A stretch of DNA of 64,000 nucleotides from Whitmania pigra (Eukaryota; Annelida; Clitellata; Hirudinida; Haemopidae), in contig JAJTWR010000113.1 of the NCBI GenBank assembly GCA_021613335.1, forward strand, positions 1,837,501-1,901,500, given 5' to 3'. Positions 49,723 through 59,693 of the stretch are shown piece after piece (the first letter of the stretch is position 1; every line of letters starts with the position of its first letter). A model generated the notes under the pieces. The model made no database searches. It was not told where the DNA came from and worked only from the letters and a program-made list of their open reading frames with translations. The position numbers and the translations under genes are program-made.

Positions 49723-49885
49723 TTTTCGAAGCCACAAAAAGTGCTTCTAATAAAGGGCACGATTGTAAATTATATAGGTAGGCTTCGGGAAACTTAAAAA
49801 ATATTTATTTCAGCGCAAGGTTGGTTTCCTTATGGAATAAACGAGATAAGGAAACCATCCATGCGGACACGGTAGATAATTATCA
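49723..49885 (+). mobile_element. Second copy of a CR1-like LINE 3' end
   Basis: The block from TTTTTCGAAGCCACAAAAAG to GGAAACCATCCATGCGGACAC closely matches 20775-20920. Shared landmarks are CGATTGTAAATTA, GGGAAACTTAAAAAAT and GGTTTCCTTAT. Only the 3' end is present, as expected of a 5'-truncated LINE insertion. Confidence 0.8.
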
Positions 49886-49904
49886 TCAAACAGGTTTCAC
49901 AGTG

Positions 49905-50110
49905 TCAAAAAGGCGTACTTGTTTGCAAGACCATGAATTAAAAATCTGTCAGATATTTCCTCAGTCAACCTGTCGATGACATACAGCATTTCCCGTCTCA
50001 ACTCTGCGTCAAATCCCAGCGATAGTCAATTCTTCACCATCCATTCTTTTTTTTTTTTGCGGGTTCGACGCTCCATGCTTATACCCATTTGAGAGCAGAG
50101 TTTTTAGGAT
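49905..50110 (-). mobile_element. Possible hAT transposase fragment
   Basis: On the minus strand one frame reads FDAELRREMLYVIDRLTEEI followed by SDRF, similar to the segment before the dimerisation region in ZMYM1-like hAT transposases. The match is short and interrupted. Confidence 0.35.
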
Positions 50111-50114
50111 TCGT

Positions 50115-50985
50115 CTATTCAATAGACTCCATTGCACTCTCTACGTAATAACGCGCTGCTTTCCTTCACTATCTTCATTACGAACCTTCTTTGAAAAGTC
50201 ACACAAAGATTCTGAAAAATACAAAATGGACTGAGCTTCAGACTGCTCAATAATAAAATATAAAATCTGATCTTGGTGTAGAACGAATTGACGTCATTTA
50301 ATATTTCACAAAAAGTTTTAAGAAATTATTAAGCTGATTTTCTTTGATAGCTCGCACATCAATCGATACGTTGTACCAAATGCCAAATTGAAATCTGATG
50401 AAATTGAAATTGAAATTCAATTGACACAACAGAAAAACTGGAAAAAAGTGGTGCCATTTTTTAAATTCTGAAATTATTACGTACTCTCTCAAAATGCGGC
50501 CTTGGCACCTGCTGCCCCTCCCTTGGTACACCACCGCTCAGCCTATAACACTTTTAAGCAGGGCCTTCACATTGGTTTTCAAGGACTCCTTGTTGCTTGG
50601 AAACAAATTAAAAAAACGCAATCAGTTGCAATTAGATACAAGAAGTGGGGATTACATTAATAATGAATCGATGAATGCATTCACTCGTTATGTCATTGAA
50701 ACTTGATGACATCATTAAAACAGTTTGCTTGTCAGCAAGTGATAATCTATTACATTCAGAAAGTTAAAACCATATTGTTGATACAATAATAACAATAATG
50801 CTATTACTAACATAACTATATTTAACTATTTAATGATATTTTACCAAGCCTGATTGACAGATTTCTAGAAGTCTCTCTGCGGTTGAAGCTGCATTAATCG
50901 TCAATGTGGTAATCTTTAGAAGATCAACTGGAAATTACCTGAACAAATAAATCTAAAAAGCTGAAATAAAAACTCGAAAATGTTT
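50115..50985. other. Unassigned interval
   Basis: Mixed composition with no recognisable gene. The minus-strand frame 50534-50298 (78 codons) has no domain. Part of this may be decayed flank of the Gypsy remnant to the right. Confidence 0.3.
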
Positions 50986-50989
50986 GATT

Positions 50990-51740
50990 GAGCAGTTCAA
51001 CAGACACCTCTTCAATCCAGGTACAAAGAAAATGCCAATGACAAAATGTCAAGCGCTGCAACTCTTCACCTGCTCTTCAATATCCCTGTAAATGCCCTGC
51101 CAATAAACATACTTTTGAGCTATCAATTTCATCCGTGTGCATCATGGGTGACCTTCATGAAGCATTTTCAGATGTCGTAGCTGCACAACCTTGTAATCCG
51201 GCGAGTAAGCCATAGACTTTGGAAAATGCTGATTCTGCAAAGTCAATCTGGGTGAACCATGCGCCTTGGTTGAGGTGAGAGAAGATTTCTTCTGGAGTCG
51301 GCACTTGATGTCGGTGTGAGATACAGTGCTTCATTCAGGCCCGTCTTGAAGTTGGCACAGATCCTAACAGTCCCATTCTTCTTGTGCACGATAACTATCG
51401 GTGCAGCCCAATGACTAATCAACCATCTTCAGAACTCCTCTTTAACTCGATAACCACAGCTTTTTCTAACATGAAGAGAATTTTCCTCGGCCAAAGTAGA
51501 TCGGGCAACTTCCTTCCTTAACTCTGAATTCTACCCTTTTCATGGAGCATCGGCCACAACAAAGAAACATGGAACGCTTGCATCCAGCACATGTTTCGAA
51601 ATATGAATTGTTGACAAGAATTGCTCGTAAGGGAAAGGTAGACAAAAACTATTAGAGAGAGCCAAAGAGGAAATATCACCAAACAACAGTTCCCCAGTCA
51701 TTTGTCTGACATTGAGCAGCCGTCGGACTGGAACTTAATT
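50990..51740 (-). mobile_element. Gypsy-type LTR retrotransposon remnant, RT fused by deletion to integrase
   Basis: Read on the minus strand, the region contains [28 protein letters not shown] and [10 protein letters not shown], the N-terminal part of a Gypsy reverse transcriptase (K02A2.6-like class). It passes almost at once to LRHLKMLHEGHP and QKYVYWQGIYRDIEEQVKSC, the zinc-binding start of integrase. The rest of RT and all of RNase H are missing between about 51215 and 51180. Frames are interrupted. No LTRs were found. It is in the same orientation as, but separate from, the LTR element at 53.7-55.6 kb. Confidence 0.75.
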
Positions 51741-51894
51741 ATGTTGAAAGTTAACAAACATTTGTGATTGTAAATAAAGAATAAAAACACATTCATTAGT
51801 TCAAATGTTATTGCTTAAATACTTAATAACTGTAAGTACTAACAGTTAGTACCAATAATTGATATATAGACTATATTGATATATAGAATATAGA

Positions 51895-52065
51895 ATTATG
51901 TGTAGTCACAATAATCGGCAGCATCAGTACTTTTACTTTTAAAGTACCTTTCAATTGCTGTAATGGTTTACTTGTACTTAAGTAAATCTTTGAACAAATA
52001 CTTTTACTTGTATTTAAGTAAAATTGGCAACAGTCAGGTATTACTTGTACTTTTACTTAATTACT
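51895..52065. mobile_element. Possible hAT-like MITE terminus
   Basis: Repeated GTACTTTTACTT and TACTTAAGTAAA motifs with internal self-complementarity resemble subterminal repeats of small non-autonomous hAT elements. No target duplication identified. Confidence 0.3.
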
Positions 52066-52067
<2 letters not shown>

Positions 52068-52113
<46 letters not shown>

Positions 52114-52275
52114 TGTTTATTTGTATAGCGCCATAAACGGAAGCGTCAGTGGCGCTCAACCATTTGTGAAGCGCCGCATCAAGGGGAGCTTTGTGCAAGT
52201 TGGGTTGCGAAGACGACACATTACGACTGTTGCCGTACTCAGGCACGCTACCCATTCGGCCATCCCGCACGCTAA
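52068..52275 (-). mobile_element. tRNA-derived SINE with ATT tail
   Basis: On the minus strand, starting near 52275, GATGGCCGAATGGGTAGCGT is an A-box region and CGTCTTCGCAACCC a degenerate B box. A body with GCGCC/GGCGC blocks follows, then GGCGCTATACAAATAAACAT and an (ATT)n tail at 52111-52068. The head matches the copy at 62600-62725, and the 3' end matches 25955-26040. This is the fullest copy in the window. Confidence 0.75.
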
Positions 52276-52280
52276 AATGC

Positions 52281-52374
52281 GATACTTTTTACAACACTGG
52301 ATTAATCACCAGCAGATATTCATATTTGATACTTTTTACAACACTGGATTAATCACCAGCAGATATTCATATTT
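52281..52374 (+). repeat. Two-copy 47-bp tandem duplication
   Basis: The segment beginning GATACTTTTTACAACACTGG and ending CAGATATTCATATTT is repeated immediately at 52328 with almost no differences, directly next to the SINE head. Confidence 0.9.
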
Positions 52375-52379
52375 CATGC

Positions 52380-53735
52380 ACTGTGGAAGCCTAGCTTCCA
52401 ACCAAAATTTATTTCAACCTATAGATGCTAAATTTAGATTTTTAATACTGCAAGGCATTTTTTGTGGAAAATTAACAGCATTCACTTCTCAAATCCTCTG
52501 CAACATCATTAACATTTCATCTCACAGCATAAACATCAATGCAACTCATACAGTTAATCGCACTTTATGTAGTTAACTCAGTTTTTTTGAAAATTTGAAG
52601 TCATCCTATCGAGGTTAGTACAACCCAACTGATGTGACCACATCCATCTGTGAGCAAATTTAACCAAAAACATTGTTTCATGATGTCCTCCACTTAATTC
52701 TTGAATCAGAAATAAAATGGATTGAAGATATCATCAAAGATCTGAGTAAAAAACATAGTTGTCACTACAAAATCATTTAAAATCAAAACTATGGTTCCAA
52801 AATGAGCTCTGTGAAGTTAATGCTTCATGAAGCCCCTCAATTATGAAACAGGAGTCAAGAGCTCACTCACGAATATAACAGTCTTACAACTTGAACGAAC
52901 TCTTCCTATATCTTGACATAGGACGTTGAGACTGGACTCAACACTTTCTTTCGGATTTCCTCGTTCTTTACATTATATCATGCCGATTCTCTAAAAAAGG
53001 CCTTCAATTTTTATCACCAGAATTTCGTAATTTCTTGCCAATTTCAGCAAAGCAAACTAGATCAAAAACTAAAATCAAATAGGAACCAGGAATACTTGCA
53101 CAATACTTGGTGATTAATTTGGGGTAATTTACTTTGACATTGGATGTGTAGTTAAACAAGTTTTTGAACTCTCTAGCGGTGACAACATAGGCATTTCATC
53201 CCGCTAGCCTAACATTATGCAAACACCATAAACGCAACCTCCAAGAGCTTTGTTTATAACACGTAAAACTTTTCTTAAACTGGATTACTTTGAAATTTAA
53301 TTCAAAACGCTATTAAACTTATCACGAATATCCTGATTTGTCTGCAATTATAAAATGAAATTTTAATAATCCACTCATCAAAAACAAAAGGAAAAAAGGA
53401 AACAAAGGGAATAAATGACAAATTTAACAACAATACAACCTTATTAAGTCAAATAATTTATTTAATAACAGTGCAACCTTATTACATCAAGATGCAGCAC
53501 TTATTAGATCCTTCCAGATGCAATAATTGTTTTGCTTTATAAAGCATTTATCAAGTACAACCCTCATAAGTTCCTGAGGAAAGCGTTCTAAAATTATATC
53601 AATGAGCGCTAAATAAATCTCAGGGAGGAAGTTCAGGCGCATCACGCAACAAATTATCATTTTGTCCCCAGGTTTGATTTAAAACAAAACGCCAAATTCT
53701 TAATTCTCAGAGCAAAGGAGACCGTAATATTGTAA
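52380..53735. other. Unassigned interval left of the LTR element
   Basis: Moderately AT-rich, with no recognisable exon or element. Short near-duplicates of CAACCTTATTA(C/A) occur around 53440-53480. Confidence 0.3.
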
Positions 53736-53740
53736 ATATT

Positions 53741-54048
53741 GAAATAACCCGGGGGTCCGCAAATAAGTAAGTTAACTAATAAGTTTATTAGAGCAGGTAT
53801 TCAGTTAACGGAACTGAATAATAGAAGTTAAGCGTTTAAGGAATTGAGGTACTTAAGGATGCAAATGGTTATTTGGGCTTCTAAGTTGACTTGATTCTCG
53901 TTGTTTGTCAGGTGATTATCGAGAATGCTTTTCTGTAGCAAAAATAGATCCCACGTGCCCGGAAAAGATGCCAAATATAATTAAGTACAAATTTAATTAT
54001 ATTAGCAATATAAACTTAATTAATTTCCAAAAATCTAAGTTTACAACA
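53741..54048 (-). repeat. 3' LTR of the SAP-ORF retrotransposon
   Basis: Nearly identical to 55273-55581. One A/T substitution (near 53890) and one missing base in the AATTTAATTAT stretch near 54000 are the only differences noticed. Confidence 0.93.
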
Positions 54049-54059
54049 TTACACCCTCC

Positions 54060-55238
54060 TTAAATCTGTTCGTCCCGAACAGACTGCTGCTCCCCGTGGT
54101 ACTTCGCCAGTTGGCGAATGTGTGCCACCTTCATTTTTACTCTCGGGACACAATCTCTAACATGGTGCCCATGCATCACCATTGTTTCAATGCGAGCCCT
54201 TCCTCTTCTCGTATCTCTACTAAAACGCTTGCTGAAAAAGATCAGCAAAACAGCCAACAGCACTAAATGCTCGCCTCGTATCTCCGACGACTTCCGAAGG
54301 TCAGAAAGCCCGCCCTGGCTGAGAACTCCACAAATGAACTCCTCAGACATTGATCCAACCTTATCAACCACGTACTCACGACCGCCGAGTACCTCACCGT
54401 CAACATCTCCCCTCTCAGTTACAATGACATCCGCAGCTCCAACCTCCACGATATCCACAGCTGAATCGAATTCGGAAACTCCCAACCCCAGTTCCTCCAC
54501 TGATTCCTCAACTCGAGGAGGCTCCACTCTGGTCTCTCCCAAAGTCCCCCCTTCAATTATTTCTTCGGTTCTCTCCACAACCGATACCAACGAGGCAATC
54601 GTGCACGGAATTGGCTCATCGGGCACTGGCGCGACTTCTCTGGAGTTTGCGAAACTTTCCCTCAGCTCACCTTTGTCCTCATTCTCAACATTTATTGGGA
54701 GCTCCACTATTGGACTGTCCCCGTCAACTACCAAACTGGCCTCACTCACCTCAGCAAAGGTCTCCTCAGCACCGTTCTCCTCACCCAGCTCTTCCCTCAG
54801 CTCCATTCCCGATTCCTCACTCCATGGAAGAAACACTTCGCTTTCCAAAGTTCTTCCATCTACAATTTCCTCGGTCTCCTTCTCAACCGAAACCAGTGTG
54901 GCAATCGGGTACACTGCTGAGGCCTCAGCTGGCATGATGTTTATGGTGCTTGATGGAGTCTCCTCCGGTTGGTAGCTAGTAGAGGCCTTGTTGGAGAAAA
55001 CCTCAGTTACTTTTTCCATCTTTTCTTCAAAGCTTTGCATCATTTTATCCATATTTCCCATCATCCATTTCAGACCCGGATCAACAAATATATAAGCTTC
55101 TGGATCCTCACCCTGGTCTACTATCCACGACAGCAGGCGATCCTGCAATTCTTCCCTGGAGCCTTTCGAATCCATTTGCCTCAACTTAAGCTCACGTCTC
55201 ATTCCAGCAAAAGTTAAATCTTCTAAGACCTTGCTCAT
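54060..55238 (-). CDS. Retrotransposon ORF with N-terminal SAP domain (gag-like or unknown cargo)
   Basis: The 392-residue ORF begins 34 bases inside the 5' LTR and stops at the purine tract before the 3' LTR. Residues about 5-40 form a SAP motif (LTFAGMRRELKLRQMDSKGS, then REELQDRLL), a helix-extended-loop-helix normally binding DNA or RNA. A Met-rich amphipathic stretch (about 57-80) and a very acidic Glu/Val-rich middle (about 110-300) follow. Within it, residues about 112-131 (VSVEKETEEIVDGRTL) recur at 214-233 (VSVVERTEEIIEGGTL). Residues 324-335 are a short hydrophobic run (LVLLAVLLIFF) followed by a basic segment (SKRFSRDTRRGRAR). No CCHC zinc knuckle, protease or polymerase motif is present. 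SAP-like starts are known in some retroelement gag proteins, so a gag-like role is likely but unproven. Confidence 0.75.
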   Translation of the reverse strand: MSKVLEDLTFAGMRRELKLRQMDSKGSREELQDRLLSWIVDQGEDPEAYIFVDPGLKWMMGNMDKMMQSFEEKMEKVTEVFSNKASTSYQPEETPSSTINIMPAEASAVYPIATLVSVEKETEEIVDGRTLESEVFLPWSEESGMELREELGEENGAEETFAEVSEASLVVDGDSPIVELPINVENEDKGELRESFANSREVAPVPDEPIPCTIASLVSVVERTEEIIEGGTLGETRVEPPRVEESVEELGLGVSEFDSAVDIVEVGAADVIVTERGDVDGEVLGGREYVVDKVGSMSEEFICGVLSQGGLSDLRKSSEIRGEHLVLLAVLLIFFSKRFSRDTRRGRARIETMVMHGHHVRDCVPRVKMKVAHIRQLAKYHGEQQSVRDEQI

Positions 55239-55251
55239 GACTTACTTTTTG

Positions 55252-55272
55252 GGATCCCACTCCTGACACCAA
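55252..55272 (-). promoter_or_regulatory. Primer-binding site matching tRNA-Leu
   Basis: Directly after the 5' LTR on the minus strand the sequence reads TTGGTGTCAGGAGTGGGAT. This is complementary to the 3' end of a common animal leucine tRNA (…TCCCACTCCTGACA plus CCA). It indicates tRNA-Leu priming and fixes the orientation of the element. Confidence 0.8.
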
Positions 55273-55581
55273 TGAAATAACCCGGGGGTCCGCAAATAAG
55301 TAAGTTAACTAATAAGTTTATTAGAGCAGGTATTCAGTTAACGGAACTGAATAATAGAAGTTAAGCGTTTAAGGAATTGAGGTACTTAAGGATGCAAATG
55401 GTTATTTGGGCTTCTAAGTTGTCTTGATTCTCGTTGTTTGTCAGGTGATTATCGAGAATGCTTTTCTGTAGCAAAAATAGATCCCACGTGCCCGGAAAAG
55501 ATGCCAAATATAATTAAGTACAAATTTAATTATATTAGCAATATAAACTTAATTAATTTCCAAAAATCTAAGTTTACAACA
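55273..55581 (-). repeat. 5' LTR of the SAP-ORF retrotransposon
   Basis: About 309 bp, TG...CA. On the minus strand it starts TGTTGTAAACTTAG and ends GGGTTATTTCA, with CTAATAAACTTA as a likely polyadenylation signal. Confidence 0.93.
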
Positions 55582-55589
55582 ATATTAAT

Positions 55590-56490
55590 AACAACAATTG
55601 TATAAATCGAACGATGTATTAAATATTGGCAACACCAATAAAATGACTGACAATTCCAGCTGCAACGACCACAATGCTTAATCGCAATGGAATGTTTTAT
55701 CGATGCTGATGAGAATAATTGCGACCGGTCATAACAAGAAATAAATGTGGTAACACATTTCACAGATACCCGCCTTGACAAAATATTGTCTGCTAATTCT
55801 CTTAAATAACTGATTCAATACAATGTAACCTGCACGAACACTTCAATCTTTAGACTTTTAGACTCTGAAATTGTTTCATCATTTTACTATTCGAAACTGG
55901 CGATAGAATAAAGTACATTGCATCAAGATTTTGTTCCTGGTCATAAAATTAAATTTTGAAAATTTGTTCCTAAAGTTTCCTGAACTTCATTCACTTAAAG
56001 ATTACCAGGGCAAGAATAATTAGTCTTAGTGACAAATTTTCTTAAGCTTCACGTTTGCCATCATCGTTCGTTCTCTTGAAGAGTATGAATGACCAAGCAA
56101 TAAAGTTTTAGTAAGTCAAAGCATAATAAAGCAGGCTTCAACAATCAGGAAATGCCCTCCCCAAGCTGACGAGCTCTTTATCTTTTTCACGTAAAAATTA
56201 TGCTTACATTTCGATTTATTTACTTTCACGCATCTTTACGACTGAGAATACGACAAGAACAAAATTTAAATCAAGACTGAATCAACTTTGGTAGCTTTTT
56301 GGACTCCTAAAAGAATCTGCCAATCACCCGTCAAGGACCACTTAATGTAATTTTCGAAACAATTTGTTGGAGACAAACATTTAATTTAGAAATTTTATTA
56401 ATTTGTCAAACAACGAATTTTTGTGACAGATTCGTTTATGCGAGAAGAGGTCTCTGTAGACATCTTGTCCTCTTGACTTCGGGACTTGTG
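55590..56490. other. Spacer between the LTR element and the zinc-finger gene
   Basis: AT-rich with no recognisable element; the right end should contain the 3' UTR of the zinc-finger gene on the minus strand. Confidence 0.4.
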
Positions 56491-56493
56491 TCA

Positions 56494-58175
56494 TCAAAGG
56501 CGGATTCTATAAATCCATCTTCTCTCATATTTCCAGTCTCTCTTCTTTGTAGCTCTTGATTCAGTCAACTGGAGTCTCCTCTCTCTCCTTTTGTCCCTTT
56601 TCTCAGCACTTTGAGAAGGAGTCTGAGGCAGAAGAACTTCAACGGGGCATTCCCCATACTTGTGGAACAAGTCACACGTGCGACAGGCATGTCTAAGCTG
56701 CACATGATCTTCCAGATCGTCTCTCCTCACAGTTCTATACCGGCAATTGGCACAATGCCATTCTCCATTCACACACAGCCCTGTCATTGGGAAATACAAA
56801 ATACCAGTGTTGAAAGTGCATTTTGGATCAATTCACACAGAATTAAAACAGTTTTATAAATATACAAATGCCTACTATGAACTCTGGCGTGTTCATGCTG
56901 ATTCAAAGCACCAATTGAGTAGAAAGGGACACCACATTTAAGACATTGAAAGCCTATCGAAGCTTTGTCTCGTTTGAAGAGAATAGACTCATTGAGTTCC
57001 TAAATTAGATAGTAAATCATTGAACATCATTTTAATGACCTCATAAACACTCATTTACTTAATTTGATATTAATAAATAGAAGAAAATTAGAGAATTTTG
57101 ACTTTGAGCTTAATCAAAAAGATTAGCAATATGCTTTGCATATTTAAACTAACTTATAATTTGAAATTATTCATTTGAATATAAGTCAACAGAACATTAA
57201 TTTAAAATATATACAATAATGTAAGGAAAGAAGGTCATACCTAAATACTAGAATAATTTAAATTCAAGCAATTGAATTAGAAATGCTTTTTAAAGTTATT
57301 AATCAAAATTTTACTTTATAATTTCAATATAAGGGAAAATTTTGAATTTAAGCAATTAGAAACTTTTGAACAGTTAGTAGTACATTGCACACTAATTTTA
57401 TAATTACAATGTAAAGGTACTAGTTAAATGAGTGAATCTGCAGAAGTGCCAAAACTCATTTTAAACCAATTTATAAATGCATTTAATGGAATAAATGAGT
57501 TAAATAAGTGAATTTGCAAAAGTGCCAAAACACATTTTAAACCAACTTACAAATGCAATTAATGGAGTAAATGCATGCTTTTGAATTCAAGCAATTACTA
57601 TGAAAATGCATTAAATTGCAGATACATTAGAAAAAAGTATACCTTTTTATAATAATTTGTTGTTCTAGATGTAGCTAAAAGATAATTATACAATTGAATT
57701 CAGGCAATTAAAAGCTCCGGAAAAGACATAATATCAGACAAAAACCATACAGAAGTTATATTTTGCAATTTTTCAACTTAGGCATAAAATGCAATTATGC
57801 ACATAAGTAAACCTCTTATAATGTTAATAATGTGATTAACGTAGCGAATTAAAACAAATGTATCATCATCAAATTAAAGTTAAACAGTACCATCCCGACA
57901 ACTTCAAATCTGCGACCCAAATGGCTGAGAGGGCCTTTTCCGGCCAGGACGACGTTGCCGATTTCTCGTTTGCCTTTTGAGGCCAAATACCCAATTTTTT
58001 TCTGAATGTACAAAACGTGCTTATAAATTCTCAGCTAAAACATTTTAAAATTAATTTCAAATTAAAAAATTTAATTCGCCAAGCAATTATTATCAATTTT
58101 GACAGATTGTTTCGATTATATAAATGCAAGTCCTTCAAGGGCAAGCCGTCCCCGCCTCACCCCAACGCCAAACAT
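56494..58175 (-). CDS. Small protein with two C2H2-type zinc fingers
   Basis: Four exons on the minus strand with consistent phases: 58175-58161 (15 nt, MFGVG), 58001-57891, 56999-56876 and 56780-56494, giving about 178 residues. Finger 1 is FQCLKCGVPFYSIGALNQHE followed by HARVH (C-x2-C, His pair in HEHARVH). Finger 2 is WHCANCRYRTVRRDDLEDHV followed by QLRH (C-x2-C-x12-H-x4-H). A Cys cluster follows directly (RHACRTCDLFHKYGEC) and may add a third metal site. The C terminus is highly basic. I do not recognise an orthologous family. RNA or DNA binding in the nucleus is a reasonable guess. The 15-nt first exon is inferred from phase and a GTGAGG donor and is less certain. The intron at 57000-57890 is AT-rich with repeated GAATTCAAGCAATTA-like segments. 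Confidence 0.65.
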
Positions 58176-59540
58176 TTTTCAGCTCAATATGCAAATAGCA
58201 AAAAAATGTCTTTCACATGAGATGTATCGACCGTAATGATAATTCACACTATGTCAAAATCAAATCTCTTCATTACTTTACACTAATTCCATTACTGTTA
58301 CTTTAATCTTATAAATAATTGCCTTGTTTTCTTTTCGATTTTAAGCGAATATTTACAGGAAAAGACCCAGAATAGTATCAGGCACCAATTCAAGCAATTA
58401 AAAATTTAAATATAATTTAAATCATTTTATTTAAAAATACAACTGAGTGTCTAATTAAAAGTTTAAAAATATTGCTTAACTGTAAAAGAAAGTTTTGTTA
58501 TCGATAGCCACTTCCATCGTCAAGATAATACACATCAAAGTATTGGATCAAAAATATTTTATTCTTTACCGATAGATTATTTTAAAAATTTTTATTTTCT
58601 TAAGAAAGTTTGATATTAGGATTTTTACACCACATCGATATTTTATGATGATGTATATGTAACATGTACATTTGAAACCATTTGTGCAATGTTATTATTA
58701 CAATAATTCAAACTGTGCTGTAACTGTTTATGATTCATTTGTTTAGCAATCTGGAAAATTGAACAATTGAAAGAGAATCGACAGTAAAGTAAATATATCT
58801 TTGAAAGTTTAGATTTTGATGAAGCTTTGCAGGACGTATGATCGTATGATGAATTCTCATTCGATCTGACATTTTATCACATCATCAATTTATAATTATC
58901 GTTCATCAATAAGCACTCTTTAAGCCCACGTTTTTGGTCGTAAAATAAGCGCTGGATTGTATCTCCATGAAACTCCAGTTTCATTGAAACGTATGCCGAT
59001 GTTTATCTAAATTTTACTTCATTCGTAGTTGTCCAGAGGCGGTATATTTTTGGCTTAAGTTAAGCCTGCTCATCAACTGGCAGAGTTTCCGTTCCCTATC
59101 TGTATTTCCCTGTCACTGAATTTTGCTGAAAAATTCTCTCAGAATACTGAAACATCATGCATGAATACCTCGGAATGCATAATTGTTTATTATCTTTTAA
59201 GTGATAAATTTCGATATTTAGAAAATGTGCGTCGACTTGCGTCGGCATTATTGAATTTGTGTTCACTTAAAACTTTGCATCCTAATCGTATTTGTATCCT
59301 AATCATACCATTGCCATAAACCTAAACTATAACCACTGCATCTAAATGAATTCAACCTTGAATATGTTTGAATTGCAATTTTTTCAACCGTCTTAAAACG
59401 AAAAAAATGCCCTACAGGTTAACCTTATCCTGAATGGCCAGCCATACATGAAGCGTCAAAAGCGTCAGATCGACCTTTCAATGACAGAAAATCCTGACAT
59501 TTCTAGCTCTGAATGAATGACTTTGGGGTTGAAAGAAAGG
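58176..59540. other. Divergent intergenic region between the zinc-finger and TSP1 genes
   Basis: This 1.4-kb region separates two divergently transcribed genes and should hold both promoters. No TATA box is seen for the zinc-finger gene. AT-rich; no transposon recognised. Confidence 0.45.
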
Positions 59541-59541
59541 G

Positions 59542-59548
59542 TATATAA
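59542..59548 (+). promoter_or_regulatory. TATA box of the TSP1 gene
   Basis: TATATAA at 59542-59548 is followed about 30 bases later by TCAGTCC, an initiator-like site near 59570. A non-coding first exon and an intron ending TTTTTAG at about 59682 then lead to the ATG at 59694. A strong TATA promoter suits an abundantly secreted product. Confidence 0.6.
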
Positions 59549-59693
59549 TCCCCATTTCAGCGTAGCTTTTCAGTCCATCCCAAGTTCTCTGAGCTTCAGG
59601 AAATGGGTTAGTGTGATTTATTTAGCTTTTAATTAAAAAAAATTCTTTAATTTTAATAATAAAAATTAAATTTCGTTTTTAGATCCAAACATT

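Larger units (their letters stand above)
53741..55581 (-). mobile_element. Young non-autonomous LTR retrotransposon with a single intact ORF
   Basis: Two direct repeats of about 308 bp (53741-54048 and 55273-55581) begin TGAAATAACCCGGGGG and end TTTACAACA on the plus strand, that is TG...CA. They differ by about one substitution and one indel. ATAT flanks both sides (53737-53740, 55582-55585), a probable 4-bp target duplication. Reading on the minus strand, a primer-binding site follows the 5' LTR, one 392-codon ORF fills the interior, and a purine-rich AAGGAGGG tract precedes the 3' LTR. No protease, RT, RNase H or integrase is present, so movement would need enzymes from another element. 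The LTR carries an AATAAA on the minus strand. Confidence 0.9.

Noticed and set aside
54118..54975. 285-codon plus-strand Ser/Thr-rich ORF in the LTR element
   Set aside because: It is antisense to the SAP ORF and mirrors its Glu/Val codons. The primer-binding site, purine tract and SAP domain all set the minus strand as sense.
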